From NCBI GenBank assembly GCA_910579305.1, contig CAJTTA010000003.1, positions 1 to 64,000 of the forward strand: DNA of 64,000 nucleotides. The letters run 5' to 3'. The notes beneath the pieces were generated by a model. It did not search any database, was not told where the DNA came from, and saw nothing but the letters and a program-made list of their open reading frames with translations. Within the stretch, counting starts at the first letter, position 1. Each line of letters starts with the position of its first letter. A program made the translations under genes and the position numbers. Positions 17,760 to 27,250 of the stretch are shown here, piece by piece. Source of the stretch: an uncultured Muribaculaceae bacterium. Its GTDB lineage: Bacteria > Bacteroidota > Bacteroidia > Bacteroidales > Muribaculaceae.

Positions 17760-19169
17760 TTATTTCATATACTGGCGGGAGTACGTAAACTTGACTTTTG
17801 CATTTTTTACATCAAGTGCACATAAAGTAGGACGTGTCATATAATAGGCACATTCCATAACAACTGTGGTCTGATTAGGAGAAACGCCCACCATTTCCGT
17901 AGTAATATTTACAGGCACTATCGTAAAGTCCATATCCTCTTCTGCTACGCTTCCTCCCTTCTTCATCAGCTCAAGAATGTATGGGCGGAGCCCGTTAAAT
18001 GTATATGTCTTGCTTGATAAATCATAGGTTGCATAGAAACATTCCGTATCCTCCTCCTCAGGTAATTCATTGTTCAAGAAGAATTCTTCCAGTCTTGATG
18101 TCTTGATCATAAGCAGATATGGAGGGAAAGTAATGCCATAATCATTATTGATCTCAATCGCAGGCACCTCCATAGACAGAGAGTTCACCACAGAGAGATT
18201 GAAGTCCTCATTATAATAGCGATCAATTATCTGATCTGCCGGGAAACGCACCTTAACATTATATCCTCCGGGACTCTGCAGCACACATTCTCCCTGGTAT
18301 ATACGTGACACGAGTGACTGGGCCGGCGTAAGCCTGGACAAATTGGCTGACAATACCTCGGGAGATATTGAGAATAATGTGGTCGAGTCTGTAAACAGAG
18401 AATCGACCTTGGTGCTGACTCCATCTTTTACCACCGTAACCTGACGCGTGTAATTATAATAGGTGGTGAATTCTGTCGATGCCATATTTATTATAAGTCC
18501 ACGGCCAAATGTAGGGCGCACATATATACCGGCAAAACGCTCGGCAAAATGCTCCGGCCGCGAAAATATCGATGGATTCCGGCGATATTCAGCAACTACT
18601 TCCTGGGCAAAGCTTTTGTCAAGAGGTATTGATATTACTCCATTCTTCTTATTATACACGCTTGAAGCCTGACCTAAGGAGGCTGCTGTAAATGTCTTGA
18701 CTCCGAGAGGGTGCGAAGGATCGTAGAAGCCTGAGAGATCCGTAAGATTATTGATGTCAGCCGGAAGCTGACGCGCAAGTCTATATACCGACAGTTGCTG
18801 AGGTGCGAGACTGTCTCCGACAAGAGACTTCTTTACGTATTCAAACTTAAGCTTCATGCCGCTTATGTCCTCCACAGGAATTGTATCCGGAATATTCAGC
18901 GTAGCGGCAGGCATCAGGCGGGCGGCATAGGAACAATCCAATGTCCCAAAATCATCGGCAGAAATCCGGCCGAGCAGGAGTGTCTTGGATCTGGAATCAA
19001 ATTGCTCGTTACGCACACTATTGCCTGAAACTGTAAAGACAGAATCGACAACAATAGCAACCTCTCCCTTGGAGATAGATGAGCCGATATTATTATCATC
19101 CTCGCAAGATGAGAGGGAGCATATGCCCGCCACGGCCATAAAGGCTGTAAGAAGCTTGAAGTATTGCAT
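17760..19169 (-). CDS. DUF4270 family lipoprotein
   Basis: A 469-residue envelope lipoprotein. The signal peptide ends in the lipobox SLSSC (Cys22), followed by acidic residues EDDNN, which is compatible with surface export in Bacteroidetes. The body matches the DUF4270 pattern: early VDSVFTV, LLGR, and DFGT near residues 72-76, and a beta-rich long domain. The function is unknown. It follows the starch-synthase-like gene by 13 bp on the same strand, a neighbourhood that I recall being common in Bacteroidales beside panC. Confidence 0.8.
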   Translation of the reverse strand: MQYFKLLTAFMAVAGICSLSSCEDDNNIGSSISKGEVAIVVDSVFTVSGNSVRNEQFDSRSKTLLLGRISADDFGTLDCSYAARLMPAATLNIPDTIPVEDISGMKLKFEYVKKSLVGDSLAPQQLSVYRLARQLPADINNLTDLSGFYDPSHPLGVKTFTAASLGQASSVYNKKNGVISIPLDKSFAQEVVAEYRRNPSIFSRPEHFAERFAGIYVRPTFGRGLIINMASTEFTTYYNYTRQVTVVKDGVSTKVDSLFTDSTTLFSISPEVLSANLSRLTPAQSLVSRIYQGECVLQSPGGYNVKVRFPADQIIDRYYNEDFNLSVVNSLSMEVPAIEINNDYGITFPPYLLMIKTSRLEEFFLNNELPEEEDTECFYATYDLSSKTYTFNGLRPYILELMKKGGSVAEEDMDFTIVPVNITTEMVGVSPNQTTVVMECAYYMTRPTLCALDVKNAKVKFTYSRQYMK

Positions 19170-19182
19170 TGAGATATTCTGT

Positions 19183-19992
19183 TTAGAGCAAGGAGTTCAC
19201 AAAATCCACCCACTTTTCATTGCCTTGAGAAGCCACCTCATAAGGCAGGATCTTGGCCTTGGTCGCTTCCAGAAGCGGAGCGAAGCCGTCAGGCAGTTCC
19301 GGCACATTCACTATTACGCCGTGCACATACTTAAGCATCAGGGAGAATAATACATCCGGCGTAATTTCCTTATTTTTCAGTAATTTCAGGTCGGCCTCCT
19401 TCAAGCCCTCGGCCTTAAGCTTTGCTACCATGGCAGGATCCAACGGCGCATTGAAGCAGGAATCATCTATTACTGCTATTACCTTCACGCCCTTAAACGC
19501 AGGTTCATCGGCGTAGAGCTTACGCAGATACGCAGGAGCGAGAGCACTCATCCAACCGATGCACATTATGGCATCAGGCGGCCATCGAAGTTTCTTTGCA
19601 GTCTCCACTGTGCCACGTGTATAAAAGATAAGGCGCTCATCATTATTCTCTCGATTGGAGCCTACGGGGTCGACATCGCTCTCCAAAGCATCAAAATAAT
19701 CATCATTATAAATGAAATAAGCCTGAAGGCGGGCAGGAGGCAACGATGCGACTTTAATAATCAGAGGATGATCGGTATCTGCAATGGTTATATTCATACC
19801 ACTCAGACGTATTACCTCATGTAGCTGATTGCGTCGCTCATTAATAGCACTATACTTAGGCATGAAGATACGTGCTTCATAGCCATTGGAATGGAATGTG
19901 TGTGGAAGCTGCTTGCCGAGAAGACTACGCTCGCTTGAGGGCAGATACGGATAAACTTCCTGAGTGATGAAAAGAATGCGTTTGGATGCCAT
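19183..19992 (-). CDS. glycogen/starch synthase N-terminal-domain protein
   Basis: A 269-residue protein equal to only the GT5 N-terminal Rossmann domain of glycogen synthase. It starts RILFITQEVYPYLPSSERS, with YEARIFMPKYSAIN and later WMSALAPAYLRKLY. The C-terminal GT1 half, which carries the ADP-glucose site, is absent, and the stop is followed directly by the DUF4270 gene with no remnant. It may therefore not be a working synthase. A TAACTTTG -7 element lies at 20125-20132 on the minus strand. Confidence 0.8.
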   Translation of the reverse strand: MASKRILFITQEVYPYLPSSERSLLGKQLPHTFHSNGYEARIFMPKYSAINERRNQLHEVIRLSGMNITIADTDHPLIIKVASLPPARLQAYFIYNDDYFDALESDVDPVGSNRENNDERLIFYTRGTVETAKKLRWPPDAIMCIGWMSALAPAYLRKLYADEPAFKGVKVIAVIDDSCFNAPLDPAMVAKLKAEGLKEADLKLLKNKEITPDVLFSLMLKYVHGVIVNVPELPDGFAPLLEATKAKILPYEVASQGNEKWVDFVNSLL

Positions 19993-20268
19993 AATTCTAT
20001 GAATGAAAGAGAGGAAGACTCCTCTGAAAACATTCTGCCAGGCTTTTCAGCCTTAGGAATATTTTAGAATAAATATATGCGACTCAACGGCCACCGGTGA
20101 GAGCGCATATAGATGTTCCGACTGCAAAGTTACGAATTTTTCGGCGAATAATAAAGCTTTAAACGCTCTTTTATTCCTATAATATAAAATCAGGCCGAAA
20201 GAGCAGATTAATTATAGCGCATATCAATAATTTTTCGTAACTTCGCAGCCTGAAATTCTTTAGAAATC

Positions 20269-21120
20269 ATGAAGGTTTTAAGAACAGTCAAGGAGCTCAC
20301 CGAGTTTTCCCGAGAATTACGTGCACAGGGTAAGACTATCGGTCTTGTTCCTACTATGGGTGCGTTACATAGCGGGCATCTGTCGCTCGTAAAGAGGGCC
20401 CGTGGCGAAAATGATGCCGTGGTGGTCAGCGTATTTGTAAACCCCACTCAATTTAATAACCCCGATGACTTATCCACATATCCTCGCACTGAGCGCGCAG
20501 ACGCCTCTCTGCTTGAAGGAGAACAAGTGGATGTTATGTTTGCGCCTTCGGTACAAGAGATATATCCATCGGGAGGAGATGAAGGACACACCTTCAATCT
20601 CGGTTACGTAGCTGAAGTCATGGAAGGGGCCATGAGACCCGGACACTTTCAGGGTGTGGCACAGATAGTGAGCAAGCTTTTACGACTGACAGTCCCTCAC
20701 AGAGCATACTTCGGTGAGAAAGACTTCCAGCAGATAGCTGTGATCCGTCGCATGGTGCTCACGGAGAATATTGATGTGGAGATTGTGTCATGCCCTATCA
20801 TGCGTGAAGCCGACGGGCTTGCGCTCTCCTCTCGCAATGTCAGGCTTACTGCGGAACAAAGGAAAGTGGCTCCGGGCATACATAAGGTATTGGCTGAATC
20901 GGTAGCCGACTTCAATAGCAAGCCAATACAGGAGACCTGCGATTGGGTTGTAAAACAAATAAATGCGCTCCCCTTCTGCAAAGTAGAATACTTCTCGATT
21001 GTAGACGGTGTCACTCTGAAGCCGGTGACTGCCCGTGAGGATGCATCTCACATAGTAGGTTGCATCACTGTGTATTGCGGCGATGTAAGACTCATCGACA
21101 ATATCTGTTACCGCAAATAA
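20269..21120 (+). CDS. panC: pantothenate synthetase
   Basis: ATP-dependent condensation of pantoate and beta-alanine to pantothenate. The 283-residue protein has VPTMGALHSGHLSLV (HIGH-type ATP motif, residues 26-40), FVNPTQFN, GEKDFQQ and SSRNVRL. It is first in a run panC-panD-ffh-folD-capA with gaps of 10-42 bp. A TAACTTCG -7-like element lies near 20237-20244. Confidence 0.96.
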   Translation: MKVLRTVKELTEFSRELRAQGKTIGLVPTMGALHSGHLSLVKRARGENDAVVVSVFVNPTQFNNPDDLSTYPRTERADASLLEGEQVDVMFAPSVQEIYPSGGDEGHTFNLGYVAEVMEGAMRPGHFQGVAQIVSKLLRLTVPHRAYFGEKDFQQIAVIRRMVLTENIDVEIVSCPIMREADGLALSSRNVRLTAEQRKVAPGIHKVLAESVADFNSKPIQETCDWVVKQINALPFCKVEYFSIVDGVTLKPVTAREDASHIVGCITVYCGDVRLIDNICYRK

Positions 21121-21132
21121 TAATTAACAGCC

Positions 21133-21480
21133 ATGCTGCTACAAATAATGAAGTCGAAGATCCACCGGGTGACTGTCACTCAGGCTGATCTCAATTATAT
21201 AGGAAGTATCACAATAGATTCTGCCTTGCTCAAGGCATCGGGCATAAGGGAAGGTGAGCGTGTCTACATAGTGGACAATAATAATGGCGAACGCCTTGAC
21301 ACATATGTGATTGCCGGCCCTGAGGGCAGTGGCGTCATATGCCTCAACGGGGCTGCCGCACGCAAGGTGCAGCCAGGCGATGTGATAATCATTATGGCTT
21401 ATGCTCTCATGACTCCCGAAGAAGCTGATTCCTTTAAGCCGAAAGTAATATTTCCTGACACCCTCACCAATAAATTATAA
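21133..21480 (+). CDS. panD: aspartate 1-decarboxylase (pyruvoyl type)
   Basis: Makes beta-alanine for PanC. The 115-residue proenzyme self-cleaves at Gly-Ser in YIGSITID (about residue 23-24) to give the pyruvoyl group. The start at 21133 gives [13 protein letters not shown], the usual N-terminal length; a start at 21151 is also possible. It follows panC by 12 bp, so beta-alanine and pantothenate synthesis are coupled. Confidence 0.95.
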   Translation: MLLQIMKSKIHRVTVTQADLNYIGSITIDSALLKASGIREGERVYIVDNNNGERLDTYVIAGPEGSGVICLNGAAARKVQPGDVIIIMAYALMTPEEADSFKPKVIFPDTLTNKL

Positions 21481-21498
21481 GAATCTTACCCAAGAGAT

Positions 21499-22839
21499 AT
21501 GTTTGAAAACCTCTCTGAGCGACTTGAGCGCTCCTTTAAAATCCTGAAAGGCCAAGGCAAAATTACAGAAATCAATGTGGCCGAAACGATGAAAGATGTG
21601 CGCCGTGCGCTTCTTGATGCCGACGTCAATTACAAAGTGGCCACACAATTCATGAATGCCGTAAAGACCAAAGCTATGGGTCAGAACGTAATCAACGCTC
21701 TGAAGCCCAAAGAACTGATGGTGAAAATCGTGCATGATGAACTCACTGAAATGATGGGTGGCACTCAGGCGCCCATCACGATTTCCGGCAATCCCTCCGT
21801 AATATTGATGAGCGGTCTGCAAGGTTCGGGTAAGACTACTTTCTCCGGGAAACTCGCAAAAAAACTTAAAAGCTCACGCGGAATGCGTCCTCTACTTGTA
21901 GCATGCGACGTATACCGCCCCGCCGCAATTGACCAGCTCAAGAAACTCGCGGCTCAGATAGATGTGCCGGTATACACAGAAGAAGGAAACACCAATCCTG
22001 TGGAAATCGCAGTCAACGCAGTGAAATATGCCAAGACCAATCATAATGATCTTGTGATCATAGACACTGCCGGACGTCTCGCTGTCGATGAACCTATGAT
22101 GCAGGAAATCGCTGCTATAAAGCAAGCTGTAAAGCCTCAGGAAACGCTCTTCGTGGTGGATGCCATGACAGGTCAGGATGCTGTCAACACTGCACGCACA
22201 TTCAATGAGCGCCTTGATTTTGGAGGCGTAATCCTCACCAAGCTTGACGGCGACACCCGAGGCGGTGCTGCCCTGTCGATACGCACTGTAGTCAACAAGC
22301 CTATCAAATATATAGGCTCCGGAGAAAAACTGGAAGATATCCAGGAATTCAATCCTGAGGGCATGGCGTCTCGTATCCTTGGCATGGGTGATATTGTGGA
22401 AATCGCGAAGCGTGCGCAGGAAATCTATGATGAGAAGGAAGCCAAGCGTCTCGAAGAAAAGATACGTAAAAATAAATTTGACTTCGATGACTTCTATAAG
22501 CAGATACAGCAGATCAAGAAAATGGGTAACCTCAAGGAGCTTGCAAGCATGATTCCCGGTGTAGGCAAACAGATAAAGGATCTTGATATCGATGACAGTG
22601 CTTTCAAAGGCATCGAAGCTATAATCAACTCCATGACCCCCTATGAGCGTCATAATCCTGAAATAATCAATAGTTCCCGTCGCCAGCGAATAGCCAAGGG
22701 ATCCGGCACCGGTATTGCTGAAGTCAACAGGCTGTTGAAGCAATTTGAGGACACCCGTAAAATGATGCGCATGGCCACGACCAAGAATCCTCTCAAGCTT
22801 GCCCGCCAGTTGCGACAGGCCAAACAGGGACGCCGCTAA
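21499..22839 (+). CDS. ffh: signal recognition particle protein Ffh
   Basis: GTPase that binds signal peptides and 4.5S RNA and brings ribosomes to the membrane. The 446-residue protein shows an N domain, the G domain with GLQGSGKTT (about residue 108), DTAGR, and TKLDGDTRGG, then the Met-rich M domain at the C-terminus. All GTPase motifs are intact. Confidence 0.97.
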   Translation: MFENLSERLERSFKILKGQGKITEINVAETMKDVRRALLDADVNYKVATQFMNAVKTKAMGQNVINALKPKELMVKIVHDELTEMMGGTQAPITISGNPSVILMSGLQGSGKTTFSGKLAKKLKSSRGMRPLLVACDVYRPAAIDQLKKLAAQIDVPVYTEEGNTNPVEIAVNAVKYAKTNHNDLVIIDTAGRLAVDEPMMQEIAAIKQAVKPQETLFVVDAMTGQDAVNTARTFNERLDFGGVILTKLDGDTRGGAALSIRTVVNKPIKYIGSGEKLEDIQEFNPEGMASRILGMGDIVEIAKRAQEIYDEKEAKRLEEKIRKNKFDFDDFYKQIQQIKKMGNLKELASMIPGVGKQIKDLDIDDSAFKGIEAIINSMTPYERHNPEIINSSRRQRIAKGSGTGIAEVNRLLKQFEDTRKMMRMATTKNPLKLARQLRQAKQGRR

Positions 22840-22881
22840 TCATCCCCCCCTCTCTTAATAATTATAAAAACTGAATTATTT

Positions 22882-23757
22882 ATGACACTTATCGATGGTA
22901 AGAAGACTGCCAATGACATAAAACTTGAAATAGCACAAGAGGTAAAGGAGATGGTAGCGCGTGGTGAACGTGCGCCCCATCTTGCCGCAATCCTCGTAGG
23001 TCACGACGGTGGTTCTGAGACCTATGTGGCCAATAAAGTCAAGGCCTGTGAAGTGTGTGGCTTCAAGAGTTCATTACTTCGTTTTGACGAGAATATTACA
23101 GAGGAAGAGCTGCTTGCTGAGATAAAGAAACTGAATGATGATGAATCAGTGGACGGATTCATCGTGCAGCTTCCCCTTCCACGCCACATTGATGAGCAAC
23201 GCGTGACGGAAGCGATTGATCCTGATAAGGATGTAGATGGCTTCCACCCTGTGAATGTGGGTCGCATGAGTATTGGCCTTCCTTGCTTCAAGAGCGCTAC
23301 CCCAAGTGGCATCATCGATCTGCTTGAGCGATATGACATAGAGACTCGCGGCAAGCACGCTGTAGTGATCGGTCGCAGCAACATAGTAGGCAAACCTGTA
23401 GCCACTCTCCTGATGCAGAAGGCAAAGCCGGGCAATTGCACTGTAACTGTCTGCCACTCGGCCACCCCCGACATAAAGCAACTCACCTTGCAGGCCGACA
23501 TTATAATCGCTGCGCTCGGCAAGCCTGAATTCCTGAAAGAAGACATGGTGAAAGAGGGTGCTGTAGTGATTGACGTCGGCACTACCCGTGTGCCGGATGC
23601 TTCCCGCAAGAGAGGCTTCAGGCTGTGTGGAGACGTAGACTTTGAGAACGTGGCGCCGAAATGCTCATATATCACTCCCGTCCCCGGCGGTGTAGGCCCG
23701 ATGACGATATGCTCCCTGATGAAGAACACTCTTCAGGCCCGCAAGAGCAAGAGCTAA
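22882..23757 (+). CDS. folD: bifunctional methylenetetrahydrofolate dehydrogenase/cyclohydrolase
   Basis: Interconverts methylene-, methenyl- and formyl-tetrahydrofolate with NADP. The 291-residue protein has the active-site region [12 protein letters not shown] with catalytic Lys near residue 54, [19 protein letters not shown], the cofactor motif GRSNIVGKP near residue 170, and the C-terminal [11 protein letters not shown]. Confidence 0.97.
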   Translation: MTLIDGKKTANDIKLEIAQEVKEMVARGERAPHLAAILVGHDGGSETYVANKVKACEVCGFKSSLLRFDENITEEELLAEIKKLNDDESVDGFIVQLPLPRHIDEQRVTEAIDPDKDVDGFHPVNVGRMSIGLPCFKSATPSGIIDLLERYDIETRGKHAVVIGRSNIVGKPVATLLMQKAKPGNCTVTVCHSATPDIKQLTLQADIIIAALGKPEFLKEDMVKEGAVVIDVGTTRVPDASRKRGFRLCGDVDFENVAPKCSYITPVPGGVGPMTICSLMKNTLQARKSKS

Positions 23758-23767
23758 AATAAATTCC

Positions 23768-24928
23768 ATGCGTACCATTCTCCTTAATGTATTGATGCTG
23801 ATACTGTTCACCTGCTCTTGCAGCAGAGGGGCAGCGTCAGCATCAAGCACTGATACCGCTACTGTATCTTCTGACAGCATAGTATCGAACAAACCGGCCA
23901 AGGCCACATTGTATTTTGTGGGCGACGCCATGCAGCACCAAGCTCAGCTTGATCAGGCCAAGTCACTTGGCAATGGAGTAGATTATGATTACAGCGAATG
24001 TTTTGGCCTTATTTCTCCTATAGTAAAAAATGCAGACTACGCCATAGTCAATCTCGAAGTGCCGCTTGGCGGTGGCAAGGGAGGCTACACTGGCTTTCCT
24101 TGTTTTTCTGCCCCCGATGCCTTTGCCGAAGCTTTGAAAGATGCAGGCTTTGATCTTTTTCTGACAGCCAATAATCACACGCTCGACCGACGTGATTACG
24201 GATTACGGAGGACATTAACGGTACTTGACTCTCTCAAAGTCGACCGCATAGGCACTTATGCCAATAATGCCGACCGCATGCAGAAAGTGCCTTTCATCAA
24301 AGATATCAATGGCATAAAGGTGGCTTTCCTCAATTACACCTACGGCACTAACGGAATCTCGGCCCGTGATGGAGCTGAGGTAAGTCTTATTGACCGGGAT
24401 GCGATGGCCCGGGAGATAGCTGCATCACGCCGGAATGGAGCAGAACTCGTAGTTGTATGCGTGCACTGGGGAGAAGAATATAAGTTGCGAGAGAATGCAT
24501 CTCAGCGCAATCTTGCACAATTTCTATTAGAGCAGGGCACCGACATGATCATCGGAGGACATCCGCATGTTATACAGCCCATGAAAATGGTGGACAACCC
24601 CTCAACAGGGAAAAAATCACTTATTGTCTATAGTCTTGGAAATTTTATAAGCAATATGAAGACTGGCGACACTCGTGGAGGCGCAAGCGTGACATGCACA
24701 ATAGAACGTGATGAGCAAGGGGTAGCCAGATTAACCGATGCTTCTTATGACACATTCTATGCTTGTAAACCTACTGGTAAGAATGATAATTTCAAAGTGA
24801 TTCCGGCAAGCATGGCCGACTGCATCCCTGCTTCTCAGACAGGCTGGTGGAACACTTTCAACAATGCTGCACACAGGATATTTTCCCAGTATAATAAAGG
24901 GGTATCCTGCACGAGTGCGGCACACTGA
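23768..24928 (+). CDS. CapA-like (PGA_cap family) lipoprotein
   Basis: A 386-residue lipoprotein (lipobox FTCSC near residues 15-19). The PGA_cap domain has YFVGDAMQH near residue 50, NLEVPLGGG, TANNHTLDR, VVCVHWGEEY and GGHPHVIQPM followed by YSLGNF. Metal-binding Asp and His positions are kept. It is last in the panC run, 10 bp after folD, and shares its family with 14121-15245, although the two are only distantly similar. Substrate unknown. Confidence 0.86.
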   Translation: MRTILLNVLMLILFTCSCSRGAASASSTDTATVSSDSIVSNKPAKATLYFVGDAMQHQAQLDQAKSLGNGVDYDYSECFGLISPIVKNADYAIVNLEVPLGGGKGGYTGFPCFSAPDAFAEALKDAGFDLFLTANNHTLDRRDYGLRRTLTVLDSLKVDRIGTYANNADRMQKVPFIKDINGIKVAFLNYTYGTNGISARDGAEVSLIDRDAMAREIAASRRNGAELVVVCVHWGEEYKLRENASQRNLAQFLLEQGTDMIIGGHPHVIQPMKMVDNPSTGKKSLIVYSLGNFISNMKTGDTRGGASVTCTIERDEQGVARLTDASYDTFYACKPTGKNDNFKVIPASMADCIPASQTGWWNTFNNAAHRIFSQYNKGVSCTSAAH

Positions 24929-24944
24929 TAATTACGGCATTAAT

Positions 24945-24977
24945 TACAGCCCTTTCTCTGTGAGAGAAGGGGCTGTA
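24945..24977 (+). terminator. terminator of the panC-capA run
   Basis: A 15-bp stem (24945-24959 / 24963-24977) with a 3-nt loop. One pair is U-G only in plus-strand RNA, so it terminates rightward transcription. It also lies against the end of the convergent lipoprotein gene. Confidence 0.75.
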
Positions 24978-24980
24978 TTA

Positions 24981-25595
24981 TTATCTTTGGCCATATTGCA
25001 CTAAAATATCATCCTGAATTTCTCCGCTTGCACGGGTAGAGAGTCCTACGGAGAAGCCTTTCAGAAACCTCTTGTAAGTATCTTCATCAGCCCCGCAGGC
25101 CTTGCGAAACTCGGCCACTTCCTTGTCTATCTTTCCTATGGTCAGCTTCTTATCCATTACGTCATTGACGTATTCAAGACCGAGCTGATAACCTATTTTA
25201 TCCGGATCCTGAAGAGCATTCTTCTTATATAAAGTAAGCTTGCTTGTAAGAGGCAACGATTTTCTACATTCATCAAAAGCAAGGGCGTAGACCTCATAGT
25301 CCTTCTCTCCCCTATGCGTATAGATATACGCATCAATCTGGCCAAAGTCTGTTATATTCACATTTTTAATTTCCCCGGCTGCCGCGAGGCACACGTATTG
25401 TGCCAGTGAGTCGAGTGAGACATTGTGATCAAGAAGCATCTTTACTTTTACCGAATCGGAAGAAGAGGCGAAGTTTCTCGGCATAGCCGCTGTAGTAGCG
25501 TCATCGGCCTCATTATTCTTGCACCCACTCGCCCAAATCAACGCTGCCGCACACAGGACAGAGGCTTTGATCACATGTAATCGGGATATTGACAT
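24981..25595 (-). CDS. hypothetical lipoprotein
   Basis: About 204 residues from the ATG at 25595; a longer frame to 25646 would put a second hydrophobic stretch in front and is less likely. The signal peptide ends in lipobox WASGC. The mature part is mostly helical and ends with QYGQR. It resembles the dimerisation half of FKBP-type isomerase precursors in general look only; I do not recognise a family. Confidence 0.65.
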   Translation of the reverse strand: MSISRLHVIKASVLCAAALIWASGCKNNEADDATTAAMPRNFASSSDSVKVKMLLDHNVSLDSLAQYVCLAAAGEIKNVNITDFGQIDAYIYTHRGEKDYEVYALAFDECRKSLPLTSKLTLYKKNALQDPDKIGYQLGLEYVNDVMDKKLTIGKIDKEVAEFRKACGADEDTYKRFLKGFSVGLSTRASGEIQDDILVQYGQR

Positions 25596-25726
25596 ACTCA
25601 AATATATATTACTCCACAAAAGTACAAAAAAAAATGCGATCAGCATTTCTTTTCATTATAAAATCTGTGTTTTGCGCTTTTATACTTACGAGGCATCAGA
25701 AGCCACTGTTTTCGTTTAACAGCTTA

Positions 25727-25954
25727 TTAATCTTTTCTAAGAAAGAAATGATAAAACAAATTATGCGGACTCACTCCTCCGCTATATCTCACTTCATGCC
25801 TGAGTGCCCGAAGACTGTCAGTTGCGCCTTTACGTTCTTCTCCTTGCTTGAAATACACTGACAAGCAATGTATCACGAGCAACAACAGGACTACCCCACC
25901 GAGCACAAATGTGATGGTTATGATGGCTGCTATATCGTGTAATATATTTTCCAT
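25727..25954 (-). CDS. possible small membrane protein
   Basis: A 75-residue frame with one clear membrane segment (about residues 9-33) followed by a charged tail (KQGEERK). It lies alone between the lipoprotein gene and the divergent CMD-cupin gene. Base composition is like its surroundings. No family is recognised, and it could be a chance frame. Confidence 0.4.
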   Translation of the reverse strand: MENILHDIAAIITITFVLGGVVLLLLVIHCLSVYFKQGEERKGATDSLRALRHEVRYSGGVSPHNLFYHFFLRKD

Positions 25955-26138
25955 GGTAATGTCTGTACCTTATAAACACATATCGAATAGAAGTGTTCAT
26001 CTGTGATTGATGGTGTGTAAAAATTTGAATAAACGCAATCGGGGTATTTTTTACCGTAATTTGGATAATCGGTAAATGAAGAAACATATATATCTTTGCA
26101 GCACTCATTATTCAACGCTTTATCATTAATTAAAGTAT

Positions 26139-26972
26139 ATGCTCAAAAAAGTTATAACTCTGACCTCAGCGCTGATGGTCTCTGTCTCAGTAAACAATTT
26201 TAATGTCATGGCACAAGAAAGAATTACACAGACAGCCGGGCGCAATGCTCTTGGCGAATTCGCACCAAAATTTGCAGCTCTCAACGATGATGTGCTTTTC
26301 GGGGAAGCTGTATGGAATGACTCCACACTGTCACTGCATGACCGCAGCATGGTCACAATTTCCATCCTGCTTGGGAAAGGTATGATTGACTCTTCGTTCC
26401 GCTCTCATCTTGAACTCGGAAAGAAACATGGCATAACGCGCGATGAAATCGCCGCTCTGCTCACTCAAGCGGCCTTTTATGCCGGATGGCCTAATGCCTG
26501 GGCCGGCTTCAGGATCGCAACTGAAGTATGGGCCGATGCTTCAGATTCCGACTCTGCAAAGGCGCACTTCCAGCAGGAGATGATATTCCCCATAGGCGAG
26601 CCTAACGACGCCTATGCCCAATATTTCTCTGGCAACAGTTATCTTGCCCGTATATCGGATGCACAGGTGCCTTGCGCCAATGTCACTTTTGAACCCGGCT
26701 GCCGAAATAACTGGCACATTCATCATGCTGCGGATGGAGGCGGACAGATGTTGATAGGGGTAGCCGGCCGCGGGTGGTATCAGGAAGAAGGCAAATCTGC
26801 TGTAGAAATCCTGCCGGGCACCGTAATACATATTCCGGCCAATGTCAAGCATTGGCATGGAGCTGCCGCCGACAGCTGGTTTGCACACCTGGCTTTTGAG
26901 GTCTCGGGTAAAGACACCTCTACCGAATGGATGGATCCTGTGGATGATGCGGAATATGCAAAACTAAAATAG
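26139..26972 (+). CDS. carboxymuconolactone decarboxylase-cupin fusion protein, exported
   Basis: A 277-residue protein. An N-terminal signal peptide (cleavage near VMAQE, residue 25) is followed by a CMD-like domain (residues about 30-125, with LLTQAAFYAGWPNAWAGFR) and a cupin domain (about 150-270) with metal-binding HIHH and HWHG. CMD-cupin fusions occur in many bacteria, some linked to redox or quinone chemistry; the reaction here is unknown. A -7 element TATCTTTG (26091-26098) lies 40 bp upstream, with no clear -33. Confidence 0.85.
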   Translation: MLKKVITLTSALMVSVSVNNFNVMAQERITQTAGRNALGEFAPKFAALNDDVLFGEAVWNDSTLSLHDRSMVTISILLGKGMIDSSFRSHLELGKKHGITRDEIAALLTQAAFYAGWPNAWAGFRIATEVWADASDSDSAKAHFQQEMIFPIGEPNDAYAQYFSGNSYLARISDAQVPCANVTFEPGCRNNWHIHHAADGGGQMLIGVAGRGWYQEEGKSAVEILPGTVIHIPANVKHWHGAAADSWFAHLAFEVSGKDTSTEWMDPVDDAEYAKLK

Positions 26973-27076
26973 ACAATACAGCCATACAGGAGACTTACCT
27001 CAGGAGTCTGCTAAATATTCCTTGAAATCAACATGTGTGCATTTTGGCATATGCCTCTTTTTCCTAATCTTGCGTG

Positions 27077-27130
27077 CTGACATGGGCGGGATTCCCTGAG
27101 TATGTCAGGGTAATCCCCCTACCCTGTCAG
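27077..27130. other. nested alternative hairpins in 26973-27250
   Basis: Three pairings share this stretch: CTGACA/TGTCAG (27077-27082 / 27125-27130), CCCTGA/TCAGGG (27094-27099 / 27105-27110) and CAGGGTA/TACCCTG (27106-27112 / 27120-27126). The last two cannot form together. It lies past the CMD-cupin gene and past the res gene, so it may be a terminator for either. Nothing else is seen in this 278-bp gap. Confidence 0.5.
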
Positions 27131-27250
27131 ATTGACACGCTATGGAAATTTCAGAATTAGCGGAATCTTACAGCCAGATTATACTCATTTATCAGCAACC
27201 CTCCCGGCATAGATAAACAGAAAACACTGCAACACCTCCTATTGATGCGG

